From contig JBFOMG010000013.1 in NCBI GenBank assembly GCA_040830725.1, positions 160,198-224,197 of the forward strand: a stretch of 64,000 nucleotides of DNA, in the 5' to 3' direction. The stretch is from JAWKWH01 sp040830725. Its GTDB lineage: Bacteria > Pseudomonadota > Alphaproteobacteria > Rhizobiales > Rhizobiaceae. Position 1 is the first letter of the stretch; the number at the start of each line of letters is the position of its first letter. A program made the translations under genes and the position numbers. Positions 1-7,433 of this stretch are shown here, in pieces. The notes below the pieces were generated by a model, which had not been told where the DNA came from, did not search any database, and was given only the letters and a program-made list of their open reading frames with translations.

Positions 1-478
1 AAAACAGGAAGATACCGAAGGTCAGTATCACGGTGACGATGATCACCGAGACTTCATCGAGCCCTAGCACAAGGCCGCCAAAACGGACGTCCTTGCCGGC
101 GATGGGAGACTGCAGCGATATGGGCTCATGACCCCAGATGAACCCGGCCATGAACCTCAGGACAAAGCCCAGTGCAATGGTCAGGATGATCACAGCGACC
201 TGGGATTGACCGAACATGCGCCGAAGAATGGTCATGTCGAACAGGTATCCGAAGACACCCATGATCGCGATTGCCGCCGGTACCGAAATCCAGAATGGCA
301 AATTCATGAATTGGTCATTGGTCAATCCGAGGGCAACGAACGCGCCAAGCATCATGAAATCGCCCTGAGCAAAATTTACCGCCTCGGTCGCCTTGTAAAT
401 GATGACAAAACCGAGCGCGATCAGCCCATAGACACACCCATTGGCGATACCGCTGATCAGCAGTTGCAATATGTCCAA
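1..478 (-). CDS. livH: Branched-chain amino acid ABC transporter permease, LivH type (partial)
   Basis: This is an inner-membrane permease of a LIV-type ABC importer for branched-chain amino acids or similar acids. The visible 159 residues begin LDILQLLISGIANGCVYGLI and continue ALGFVIIYKATEAVNFAQG, the hallmark LivH opening, followed by several hydrophobic segments. The 3' end lies beyond the left edge. The start is a TTG at 478 because GGGAGGAGA lies about 5 nt upstream and no in-frame ATG fits. It has the same orientation as the dehydrogenases that follow, so the transporter may import the substrate of the cluster; the remaining liv genes would be to the left. The family is clear; the substrate is inferred. 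Confidence 0.85.
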   Translation of the reverse strand, partial: MDILQLLISGIANGCVYGLIALGFVIIYKATEAVNFAQGDFMMLGAFVALGLTNDQFMNLPFWISVPAAIAIMGVFGYLFDMTILRRMFGQSQVAVIILTIALGFVLRFMAGFIWGHEPISLQSPIAGKDVRFGGLVLGLDEVSVIIVTVILTFGIFLF

Positions 479-572
479 GAAATCTCCTCCCGACCCTTGG
501 TTATTTCGGGACGTTTCTTCGCCATCCCAGTTTCATTTATAGCGGTCCCGGTCCAACCGGCAACTGCTGTAT

Positions 573-1616
573 TTATGCTCCGGGTTTGATGAAGACCTTT
601 CCGTTCGGTTTGGCAAGTTCTCCAGAAACGCGGTCGATTGCTTCGCTCAAAGGAACGATGGCCGTCACATCGGTCTTCCAGCTTCCGCTGGCAAAACGTT
701 GCTGTGCCTCCATCACCACCTCCAACCGCCGCTTGGGATCAACGTCGCGCATCCATGCTGTTAGCCAAAAGCCTTCAATGCGTTTGTGCATGAAGATCAT
801 CTGCCCCGGTTGTAGAACCGGCATCGTTTCAGGATCGAGCTTGCCGTAAACGATCCAGCGCGCCCGTTTCGGCATTTTGTCGAATATTGTTGCCGAAAGC
901 GGACCGGCAACGGCATCGAGAAAGATGCGTGGTTTTTCCTCCCGCATGACCGCCGTGAGTTGTTCGTCAAAATCTTCAGCCTCGGCATTGAGGACGTGTG
1001 CCGCACCGGCATTTTTCAGAATATCGGTTTGATCGTCGCGTCGGACAATCGCAATCGGCCGGTAGCCGGCGTCTTTAGCGGCTCCCATCAGCAATTTGCA
1101 AAGCTGGCTGGCGGCGGCACTGAGAACAAACGCCTTTTCGCCTTCCGCCTTGACAATGTCGAACATCGCAAGCGCGGTCAGCGGATTGACAATCATTGCT
1201 GCGGCATCGGTATCGGATACACCCGGCATCAGCGGAATACATGCGCCGGCATCGGCGACCGCGTAGTCGGCCCAAGAACCCCAATTGGTGACACCGGTTG
1301 CGAAAGCAACCCTCTGGCCGACGAGACCTTTGGCCTTGCCGTCGCCGGCAGCGACAACTTCACCGACACCTTCGAAGCCGGCGGGCTGACCCTTGGCGCG
1401 CGGTTGTCCGTACATGCCCTTCACGAACATCACGTCGGAGGGATTGATCGATGCAATCGCCACTTTAATGAGCACCTGACCTTCGCCCGGGTCCGGGACA
1501 CTGATTGTCCCGATTTCCACATAAGGATCCATCGCCTCCAGCACCGTGTCTGACGGGGCGGTCGCGTATCCGTCACCCTTCAGCAGAAGGGCGTTCATCT
1601 TTTCGGGCAGCGTCAT
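573..1616 (-). CDS. Zinc-less medium-chain dehydrogenase/reductase
   Basis: This 347-residue protein is a quinone oxidoreductase/enoyl reductase-like member of the MDR superfamily, expected to use NAD(P)H in the cytoplasm. The N-terminal GroES-like fold shows INPSDVMFVKGMYG and PAGFEGVGEV, and the C terminus ends KPNGKVFIKPGA. The zinc ligands of alcohol dehydrogenases are absent. The nucleotide-binding loop is LSAAASQLCKLL rather than the usual AAGGVG, as in a divergent subgroup. The gene starts 16 bp after the next MDR gene in the same direction, so the two are probably co-transcribed with the acyl-CoA dehydrogenase and TetR gene. A second Met at residue 7 is an alternative start. The substrate is unknown. 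Confidence 0.8.
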   Translation of the reverse strand: MTLPEKMNALLLKGDGYATAPSDTVLEAMDPYVEIGTISVPDPGEGQVLIKVAIASINPSDVMFVKGMYGQPRAKGQPAGFEGVGEVVAAGDGKAKGLVGQRVAFATGVTNWGSWADYAVADAGACIPLMPGVSDTDAAAMIVNPLTALAMFDIVKAEGEKAFVLSAAASQLCKLLMGAAKDAGYRPIAIVRRDDQTDILKNAGAAHVLNAEAEDFDEQLTAVMREEKPRIFLDAVAGPLSATIFDKMPKRARWIVYGKLDPETMPVLQPGQMIFMHKRIEGFWLTAWMRDVDPKRRLEVVMEAQQRFASGSWKTDVTAIVPLSEAIDRVSGELAKPNGKVFIKPGA

Positions 1617-1632
1617 ATGTTGCCAGGACCTC

Positions 1633-2601
1633 TCAGGGTTTGAGTATCAGTTTGCCGGTCGCGCCACGGCCCAATATCCGAGCGAGCACATCGGCTGCAT
1701 TTGCCAGGGGATAGGTGCCTTCGATTACGGGTGTGACCTTTCCAGCCATGTACCAGCCGATCAGTTCCTGCATGTTTTCGGCGTAGATCGCCGGTTCACG
1801 CTGTGTGAACGATCCCCAAAAAACGCCCACGACGCTGTAGCCTTTCACCAGTGTCAGATTAACCGGCAATTTGGGTATGGTGCCCGAGGCAAATCCGATC
1901 ACCAGCAAACGGCCGTTCCAAGCCATGGCGCGCGACAGGGCATTGAATGCATCACCGCCCACCGGGTCGAAAGCGACATCGACACCCTTGCCCCCGGTCG
2001 CCTCTTTCAATGCGTCCTTTAGATTGTCGTAGCCAAGCGTGATTTCCGCACCCGCCTCAGCGGCGATTTTTCGTTTCTCGTCGCTTGACGCCACAGCAAT
2101 GACCTTGGCACCCATCGCCTTGCCGATTTGAACTGCGGCAACGCCGGTGGCGCCGGCAGCACCAAGAACACAAAGCGTTTCACCCGGCTGCAAATCGGCA
2201 CGTTGTTTCAGCGCATGATGTGCAGTGCCGTAGCCGCACATCAGCGCACAGGCGTCGGCGCCATCCATTCCGTCAGGCAGTTTCATCACCGTCGCTTCGG
2301 GTGCCGCCACCTTTTCCGCATAGGTGCCCATCATCGACATGGCCGCCACATGGTCGCCAGGCTTGAGATTTTTTACCTTGTCACCGACGGCAACTACCTT
2401 GCCGGCGACTTCCATGCCGGGAACGAACGGAACCGGTGGCTTGACCTGATAGAGCCCTTGTACGAGCAGTCCGTCCGGATAATTGACGCCGATCGCCTCC
2501 GCCTCAATGACCACGTTGGAGCCTTTGGCTTCGGGCTCCGGCCAGTCGGCATATTCCAGCTTGTCCAGCGGTGCGAAATCCCGCGCAATGATGGCCTTCA
2601 T
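1633..2601 (-). CDS. NADPH:quinone oxidoreductase family protein (MDR)
   Basis: This 322-residue zinc-independent MDR resembles Qor/enoyl-CoA reductase-like enzymes. The N-terminal half has GVNYPDGLLVQGLYQ and PFVPGMEVAGKV. The Rossmann half has VLGAAGATGVAAVQIGKAMG with the AAGATG nucleotide loop and VDVAFDPVGGD, and the protein ends GRGATGKLILKP. It is typical full length. It starts 4 bp after the stop of the acyl-CoA dehydrogenase gene, which indicates one operon with the TetR regulator at its head. Two MDRs side by side suggest two reductive steps or paralogues with different substrates. The reaction is likely a C=C or quinone reduction with NADPH, inferred from family only. Confidence 0.85.
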   Translation of the reverse strand: MKAIIARDFAPLDKLEYADWPEPEAKGSNVVIEAEAIGVNYPDGLLVQGLYQVKPPVPFVPGMEVAGKVVAVGDKVKNLKPGDHVAAMSMMGTYAEKVAAPEATVMKLPDGMDGADACALMCGYGTAHHALKQRADLQPGETLCVLGAAGATGVAAVQIGKAMGAKVIAVASSDEKRKIAAEAGAEITLGYDNLKDALKEATGGKGVDVAFDPVGGDAFNALSRAMAWNGRLLVIGFASGTIPKLPVNLTLVKGYSVVGVFWGSFTQREPAIYAENMQELIGWYMAGKVTPVIEGTYPLANAADVLARILGRGATGKLILKP

Positions 2602-2605
2602 CGCG

Positions 2606-3856
2606 TCACACCTTTTCCTGCGTGTATTTTTTGAGTTCGGTTCTCGCTACCTGCCTGCGATGCACTGCATCCGGCCCGTCCGCAAGCCTCAGCGTACGCA
2701 GATGTACCCAGGAGTTTGCCAGCGGCGTGTCCTGGCTGACACCCTGGCCGCCGAACATTTGAACAGCCTCATCGACCACTTTGAGAGCAACCCGGGGGGC
2801 AATGACCTTGATTTGACTGATCCACGGAGCAGCCGCGCGCGGGTCGCCCTGATCCATCATCCAGGCGGCTTTCAGGCACAACAGACGCGCCATCTCAATC
2901 TCCATGCGGCTTTCCGCGATGATGTCATAGTTGGCGCCGAGTTGTGCCAGCGGCTTGCCGAAAGCTTCCCGGCGCATCGAGCGCTTGCACATCAGCTCCA
3001 GCGCCTTTTCTGCCTGGCCGATGGCACGCATGCAGTGGTGTATCCGTCCCGGTCCCAGTCTGCCTTGGGCGATCTCAAATCCGCGCCCTTCTCCAAGCAA
3101 CAGGTTTGATGCAGGAACGCGGACATTCTCGAACTTGATGTGAAGATGGCCGTGCGGCGCGTCGTCATGGCCGTAAACCGTCATGGCCCTGAGTTTGGTG
3201 ATGCCTTTTGCATCAGCGGGTACCAGTATCATCGACTGACGCTGGTGTTTTGGCATGTCGTCACCACCGGTTTTCACCATGACGATATAAATCTGACAGC
3301 GCTCGTCACCTGCGCCGGACGACCACCATTTTTCTCCATTGAGCACGTATTCATCGCCGTCGCGTACGCAGCTCATGCAAATATTTGTTGCATCCGATGA
3401 TGCGACGTCCGGTTCGGTCATGAGATATGCCGAGCGGATCTTGCCATCCAGCAGCGGCGCCAGCCACCGATCCTTGTGCTCTTGACTGCCGTAGCGCTCA
3501 AGCACCTCCATATTGCCGGTGTCCGGTGCGGAGCAATTGAACGTCTCGGCACCAAGATGCGCCTTGCCCATTTCTTCGGCAAGATAGGCATACTCCACCG
3601 TTGTGAGCCCGTAACCGCGTTCCGAATCGGTCAGCCAGAAGTTCCAAAGGTTCCGCTCCCGGGCTTTTGCCTTTAGCCCATCAAGGATTTCGATCTGGCG
3701 CTTGGTCAATTTCCAGCGGTCGCCTTCGGCACCAACTTCTGCAAGAAACTCTTCATCGAGCGGCACTACCTCGTCGCGGACCATATTGGCCACCGCCTCT
3801 CGGATCGGTTTGAGCCTTTCGGTCATTCCCAGATTCATCTCGGGATTGCTGCTCAT
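2606..3856 (-). CDS. Acyl-CoA dehydrogenase, ACAD10/11-like
   Basis: This 416-residue flavoprotein of the acyl-CoA dehydrogenase superfamily should act on an acyl-CoA in the cytoplasm and pass electrons to ETF. It shows the FAD/substrate region YLMTEPDVASSDATNI, then GPGRIHHCMRAIGQAEKAL and REAFGKPLAQLG, a signature of the ACAD10/11 branch. Where medium-chain dehydrogenases have YEGTSQIQ with the catalytic Glu, this protein has ADGPDAVH, so the carboxylate is an Asp, as in that branch. The ATG overlaps the TetR stop as ATGA, so the two genes are translationally coupled. In bacteria this branch often works with an APH-type kinase; one is encoded at 6388-7428. The substrate is inferred only. 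Confidence 0.9.
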   Translation of the reverse strand: MSSNPEMNLGMTERLKPIREAVANMVRDEVVPLDEEFLAEVGAEGDRWKLTKRQIEILDGLKAKARERNLWNFWLTDSERGYGLTTVEYAYLAEEMGKAHLGAETFNCSAPDTGNMEVLERYGSQEHKDRWLAPLLDGKIRSAYLMTEPDVASSDATNICMSCVRDGDEYVLNGEKWWSSGAGDERCQIYIVMVKTGGDDMPKHQRQSMILVPADAKGITKLRAMTVYGHDDAPHGHLHIKFENVRVPASNLLLGEGRGFEIAQGRLGPGRIHHCMRAIGQAEKALELMCKRSMRREAFGKPLAQLGANYDIIAESRMEIEMARLLCLKAAWMMDQGDPRAAAPWISQIKVIAPRVALKVVDEAVQMFGGQGVSQDTPLANSWVHLRTLRLADGPDAVHRRQVARTELKKYTQEKV

Positions 3857-4518
3857 GACTTGATTTCTCCTTTGTAGCCCAAACCGCGCAGGGCAAATTC
3901 AACGACCTGGTCGACCAATTTATCGATATCGGATTTGTTTTCGCCGGGCCGTGGCGAATACCAGAACAGTGGTGAATTCAGTGCGATGAACATCACTTGG
4001 TTGGCAATGCTGAGATTGTCAAATGCAAGCGACCCTCTTTTCTCGCATTCCGATATGACCGACTTGAATATGTCGCTGTACCGGTCGCGATGGGCGAGAA
4101 GTCCGGTCAGTGTATCTCGCTGTTCCGGCGTGGTGGATCCTCTAAGATGCATTTCCACGCCCTCCCAGACAGCCCGCTGATAGGGTTTTGTGGCAATCAT
4201 CTGAGTGGTATGGGTTCGCGCCATCCGCACAAGCTTTTCTTCCACGTTTCCGGCAGCCTCAAAGGCCGGCATGATCGCTTGATAATTCATGTCCATGCCG
4301 GTTTTGAACACATCCGCAAACAGATCGGCCTTTGAAGCGTAATGATGGTAGATGCGGCCTTTTGTAGAACCGAGACTTCGGGCAACGTCGTCAATAGACG
4401 TGTTGGCGTAACCGCGTGCGGTAAAGCAATGTGCTGCTGCATCCAGGATTTCCCGGCGCGTGCTGCTCGGCGCTGCCTCAATGCTCTCTGCGACACTTTC
4501 AGGAACGCCGACTGCCAT
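3853..4518 (-). CDS. TetR/AcrR-family transcriptional regulator
   Basis: This 221-residue one-component repressor has an N-terminal TetR helix-turn-helix at about residues 18-65 (RREILDAAAHCFTARGYANT, SIDDVARSLGSTKGRIYHHY) and a variable ligand-binding domain. It heads the minus-strand operon and faces the SDR gene at 4661. A perfect 7+7 bp palindrome lies between them, inside the regulator's own promoter, so autorepression and control of both arms is likely. The C-terminal half resembles regulators of acyl-CoA catabolism, so the effector may be an acyl-CoA, but this is inference. The start at 4518 precedes the HTH by 17 residues, which is normal. Confidence 0.88.
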   Translation of the reverse strand: MAVGVPESVAESIEAAPSSTRREILDAAAHCFTARGYANTSIDDVARSLGSTKGRIYHHYASKADLFADVFKTGMDMNYQAIMPAFEAAGNVEEKLVRMARTHTTQMIATKPYQRAVWEGVEMHLRGSTTPEQRDTLTGLLAHRDRYSDIFKSVISECEKRGSLAFDNLSIANQVMFIALNSPLFWYSPRPGENKSDIDKLVDQVVEFALRGLGYKGEIKS

Positions 4519-4586
4519 CGATCCTCCATTTGAGGTGAAATACCCAGGGCGGTCGGGGGAACATCGCCCTTTACGTCTGCTGAAAA

Positions 4587-4615
4587 CATGAACATACTAC
4601 CGGGTATGTTGTCAA
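4587..4615 (-). promoter_or_regulatory. Putative promoter of the TetR operon
   Basis: Read on the minus strand, TTGACA (4615-4610) and TTCATG (4592-4587) are separated by 17 nt. The -35 is perfect and the -10 is weak, as is common in alphaproteobacteria. The spacer is filled by the palindromic operator. The pair sits about 70 bp upstream of the regulator's start codon. Confidence 0.5.
4591..4610. promoter_or_regulatory. Palindromic operator, probably for the TetR regulator
   Basis: AACATAC and GTATGTT form a perfect inverted repeat around a 6-bp centre (TACCGG). The site lies in the gap between the divergent TetR gene and SDR gene, as expected for a TetR-family operator, and it coincides with the spacer of the regulator's promoter. 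Binding there would block RNA polymerase. The assignment to this particular regulator is by position only. Confidence 0.65.
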
Positions 4616-4660
4616 CGAGGCGCACAAATAGCGCCCGGTTTAGCTTGGTCGGGAGGATAT

Positions 4661-5476
4661 ATGAGCATTTTGGATGATCTGTTTGGCGTTGCGGGCAAGA
4701 CTGCGCTTGTGACGGGTGCGGCCACCGGAATTGGACGCATGGCCGCAACCGGCCTCGTTCAGGCCGGAGCACGGGTTCTCATTGCCTCTCGCAAGGGTGA
4801 AGACTGCGCTGCGGTTGCAGGGGAACTGAACAAACTCGATGCCCCGGGTTCCGCTGAAGGTTTTGCCGGTGATGTCAGCTCGGAAAAGGGAATCGCCGCG
4901 CTTGTCGAGGAAGTGAAATCACGTACCGACAAGCTTCATATCCTGATCAACAATGCTGGTGTCACCTGGGGCGAACCGCTCGATACGTTTCCATACAAGG
5001 CCTGGGACAAAGTGCTGGGTGTCAACGTGACAGGTCTGTTCCACCTGACCCGCGAACTGCTGCCTTTGCTTGATGCGGCAGCGACCGATGCCGATCCGGC
5101 TCGAGTGATCAATCTCGGTTCGGTCATGGGAACGCAACCAATGGCCGATGGTGCGTATTCTTACACTGCATCGAAGGCAGCGGTGCACCACATGACCAGA
5201 ACGTTGGCCAATGAGTTTGCCAAACGGCGGATAACCGTAAACGCCTTCGCGCCCGGTCCATTTCAAAGCCGCATGACAGCATTTGCGACCGCAACCGACG
5301 AACAGGCAGAATTCGTCGGCAGCCGCGTGCCTTTGGGCCGCATCGGCGCTCCGGGCGATATTGCGGCGGCGACATTGTTTCTTTGCGGCAAAGGCGGAGC
5401 CTATGTTACAGGCGCAATTCTACCGCTGGACGGAGGCCAATCGGTTCAGCACGGAATGTCGCTGTTCAAGGATTAG
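4661..5476 (+). CDS. SDR-family NAD(P)-dependent oxidoreductase (RhlG-like)
   Basis: This 271-residue classical short-chain dehydrogenase has the TGAATGIG cofactor loop at residues 18-25, INNAG, the catalytic Ser in NLGSVMG and YTASK with Tyr168 and Lys172. The ending VTGAILPLDGGQSV is typical. The closest recognisable type is the RhlG/3-oxoacyl reductase group. GGGAGGATAT precedes the ATG. It heads the plus-strand arm under the TetR palindrome. The stop codon TAG is oddly placed: its TA belongs to the left border of a mobile-element-like insertion, and removing the element would leave a TAA at the same codon. It probably reduces or oxidises a hydroxyacyl substrate; the substrate is unknown. 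Confidence 0.87.
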   Translation: MSILDDLFGVAGKTALVTGAATGIGRMAATGLVQAGARVLIASRKGEDCAAVAGELNKLDAPGSAEGFAGDVSSEKGIAALVEEVKSRTDKLHILINNAGVTWGEPLDTFPYKAWDKVLGVNVTGLFHLTRELLPLLDAAATDADPARVINLGSVMGTQPMADGAYSYTASKAAVHHMTRTLANEFAKRRITVNAFAPGPFQSRMTAFATATDEQAEFVGSRVPLGRIGAPGDIAAATLFLCGKGGAYVTGAILPLDGGQSVQHGMSLFKD

Positions 5477-5496
5477 AGCCGTTCATCTTGAAATGG
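5476..5496 (+). repeat. Left terminal inverted repeat of the element
   Basis: These 21 bp match the reverse complement of 5863-5883 exactly. The match extends to 24 bp when the flanking TTA/TAA is counted. Immediately inside, similarity to the other end continues imperfectly (AGCAGTTTGAT versus AATCGTTTGAA). Confidence 0.85.
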
Positions 5497-5862
5497 GAGC
5501 AGTTTGATGGAATGGATTTTTTGTCTCAGCAAGGAGAAACCCGCAGCGCGATATAACTATCGTGCAAGGTTTTTGACGAAGCTGAGGCGGAAAAGACTTC
5601 CAAGCGGATATTGGAGTACGAATTGATCTCATTTGGTAAACTGCAATCGTTTCAACCAAGGCATTTTCGCCCGGCCGTGGGCCGATGTGCGAACAATGCC
5701 TCAATGTTACCGAGTGGGAAAGGGCGTTGTCGCGGTCCAAAGGAACCGCAAAACGCCTCAGCTCTTTCGCACTCTGGACGTCGTCGCGTAATGTTTTCGG
5801 TGCTCGCACCGCTTCGCCTCACGCTCCTCGCCAGATCACGAATTAGCCGCGTTCAAACGATT

Positions 5863-5883
5863 CCATTTCAAGATGAACGGCTC
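5863..5883 (-). repeat. Right terminal inverted repeat of the element
   Basis: This is the inverted partner of 5476-5496. Read from 5886 down to 5850 it forms a 37-nt unit that also occurs alone at 16878-16914 and 57074-57110. It ends 3 bp before the MaoC start codon, so the present MaoC leader lies inside the repeat and lacks a clear Shine-Dalgarno sequence. Confidence 0.85.
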
Positions 5884-5888
5884 TAACC

Positions 5889-6395
5889 ATGTCGATCGAC
5901 AAGAGCGGAAAACCGCCGGTCAGACTGGAGGATCTGAAAGGTGCCGTCGGCACCGAAATCGGAATATCACCTTGGCGCGAAGTCACCCAGGACATGATCA
6001 GCCAGTTTGCCGACGTGACCGATGATTTCAATTTCATCCATGTGGATCCCGAACGCGCCAGGGCGGAAACTCCCTTTGGCGGAACGATTGCACACGGATT
6101 TTTGTCATTGTCACTGTTATCGACGCTGGCCTATGAGACCATTCCGGCGTTGGAGGGGCGCGCAATGGGTATCAATTATGGTTTTGATTCCATTCGCTTC
6201 GCTGCTCCCGTCAAATCCGGCGCACGCGTTCGGGCCAAATTCGATCTGGCAAATGTGAAGATCAGACCGTCGGGATACATTCAAATCGCCTACGACGTGA
6301 CGATGGAAATTGAAGGATCGGTGAAGCCCGCTTTCACCGCACGCTGGTTGACAATTGCAATTATGGAAGAGGGAGCAAGTGCAAGTGATGGCTGA
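5889..6395 (+). CDS. MaoC-family dehydratase / enoyl-CoA hydratase
   Basis: This 168-residue hot-dog-fold protein should hydrate a 2-enoyl-CoA to an (R)-3-hydroxyacyl-CoA. It carries the hydratase-2 motif FADVTDDFNFIHVDPERA, with catalytic Asp46 and His51, followed by PFGGTIAHGFLSLSLL. The length is typical of single-domain MaoC. Its upstream region is the terminal repeat of the element at 5474-5885, and no strong ribosome-binding site is visible before the ATG. Its 3' end overlaps the kinase gene by 8 bp. In the cluster it could hydrate the enoyl-CoA made by the acyl-CoA dehydrogenase. Confidence 0.88.
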   Translation: MSIDKSGKPPVRLEDLKGAVGTEIGISPWREVTQDMISQFADVTDDFNFIHVDPERARAETPFGGTIAHGFLSLSLLSTLAYETIPALEGRAMGINYGFDSIRFAAPVKSGARVRAKFDLANVKIRPSGYIQIAYDVTMEIEGSVKPAFTARWLTIAIMEEGASASDG

Positions 6396-7428
6396 GCAAG
6401 CCGATCCCAACGCCATTAATGAAAAAGTGCTCGGCCCCTATCTGGAAGAGCACGTCGCTGGTTTCACCGGCTTGGAATCGATTGAAAAATTCGGCCATGG
6501 CCAGTCCAATCCGACCTATTTGGTAAAGGCCGGGAGCGGCAACTATGTCCTTCGAGCCAAGCCGCCAGGCAAATTGCTCAAATCCGCCCACCAGGTGGAT
6601 CGCGAGTTCCGGGTGCTGAATGCGCTCGCGGGGAGCAAGGTTGCTGTCCCGGCGGTGCTTCACCTGTCGCCGGAAGATTCCCCGATCGGCCGGATGTTCT
6701 ATGTCATGGAATATCTGGACGGCCGGATTTTATGGGACCCGGCATTATCTGAACTTTCATCAAACGAAGAGCGCACCGCGATCTACGACGCCATGAACAC
6801 AACCTTGGCGGCACTTCATGATGTCGACATCGAAGCGGTAGGTCTTGGCGATTTTGGCAAACCAGGCAGTTATTTCGCCAGGCAACTGTCGCGATGGACA
6901 AGCCAGTACCGGTCTTCCGAAACCGAGACAATTCCCGAAATGGATAATCTGATTGTTTGGCTGGAACGCGAACTTCCACCGGACGACGGTATCGTTTCGC
7001 TGGTTCATGGTGATTACCGGCTGGACAATATTTCCTTTGCGAAGGACCGGCCGGGAATAATTGGCGTGCTCGACTGGGAACTGTCGACACTCGGGCATCC
7101 ATATTCCGACTTGGCCTATCAGTGCATGCAATGGCGGCTGCCGCATACATCCGGTTTTCGCGGTCTTGGCGGCATTGACCGCGAAGCAATTGGTATTCCA
7201 ACCGAAGAGGCTTACGTCGAAGCCTATTGCCGGCGCCGCGGCATATCGCAGATTGGCAATTGGCGATTTTATGTTGCGTTCTCCTTTTTCAGGATCATCG
7301 CCATCATACAAGGTGTCTACAAACGCTCGCTGGACGGGAATGCTTCCAATCCCGAACGCGCGCAGCAGATGGGCAAGGCCGTACCGCAAATGGCTGCACT
7401 CGCAGCCGCAACCATCGACAAGGGGTGA
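6388..7428 (+). CDS. APH-family phosphotransferase (ACAD10/11-type kinase)
   Basis: This 346-residue aminoglycoside-phosphotransferase-fold kinase shows the FGHGQSNPTYLVKAG nucleotide loop, the catalytic loop HGDYRLDN at residues 207-214 and the metal-binding DWE at 229-231. Proteins of this subtype are joined to acyl-CoA dehydrogenases in animal ACAD10/11, and phosphorylate 4-hydroxyacyl-CoA in the Pseudomonas levulinate (Lva) pathway. They do not confer antibiotic resistance. The ATG at 6388 overlaps the MaoC stop by 8 bp; an upstream in-frame CAA-rich extension is unlikely. The matching dehydrogenase is at 2606-3856. The small DUF6285 partner that accompanies LvaA is not visible here. Confidence 0.85.
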   Translation: MAEQADPNAINEKVLGPYLEEHVAGFTGLESIEKFGHGQSNPTYLVKAGSGNYVLRAKPPGKLLKSAHQVDREFRVLNALAGSKVAVPAVLHLSPEDSPIGRMFYVMEYLDGRILWDPALSELSSNEERTAIYDAMNTTLAALHDVDIEAVGLGDFGKPGSYFARQLSRWTSQYRSSETETIPEMDNLIVWLERELPPDDGIVSLVHGDYRLDNISFAKDRPGIIGVLDWELSTLGHPYSDLAYQCMQWRLPHTSGFRGLGGIDREAIGIPTEEAYVEAYCRRRGISQIGNWRFYVAFSFFRIIAIIQGVYKRSLDGNASNPERAQQMGKAVPQMAALAAATIDKG

Positions 7429-7433
7429 AGGAT

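Larger units (their letters stand above)
5474..5885. mobile_element. MITE-like element between SDR and MaoC genes
   Basis: A 408-bp block (5476-5883) is bounded by perfect 21-bp inverted repeats that begin GAGCCGTTC and is flanked by TA on both sides. It carries no convincing gene. Nested inside is a second inverted pair, AGCTGAGGCG at 5580-5589 and its complement at 5754-5763. Excising the element with one TA would rejoin AAGGAT-TAA-CC-ATG: the SDR would stop at the same codon and AAGGA would sit at good Shine-Dalgarno distance from the MaoC ATG. This suggests insertion at a TA in a formerly tight gene junction, as Tc1/mariner or IS630 derivatives do. It could instead be two inverted REP-like repeats. 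This element accounts for the whole gap between the two genes. Confidence 0.65.

Noticed and set aside
5611..5886. 91-codon frame inside the inverted-repeat element
   Set aside because: It spans the terminal repeat, has no ribosome-binding site and no transposase or other domain, so it is not taken as a gene.
6388..7428. Aminoglycoside resistance phosphotransferase
   Set aside because: The fold is shared, but the sequence fits the acyl-CoA-linked kinase subtype and the neighbours are lipid-catabolic genes.
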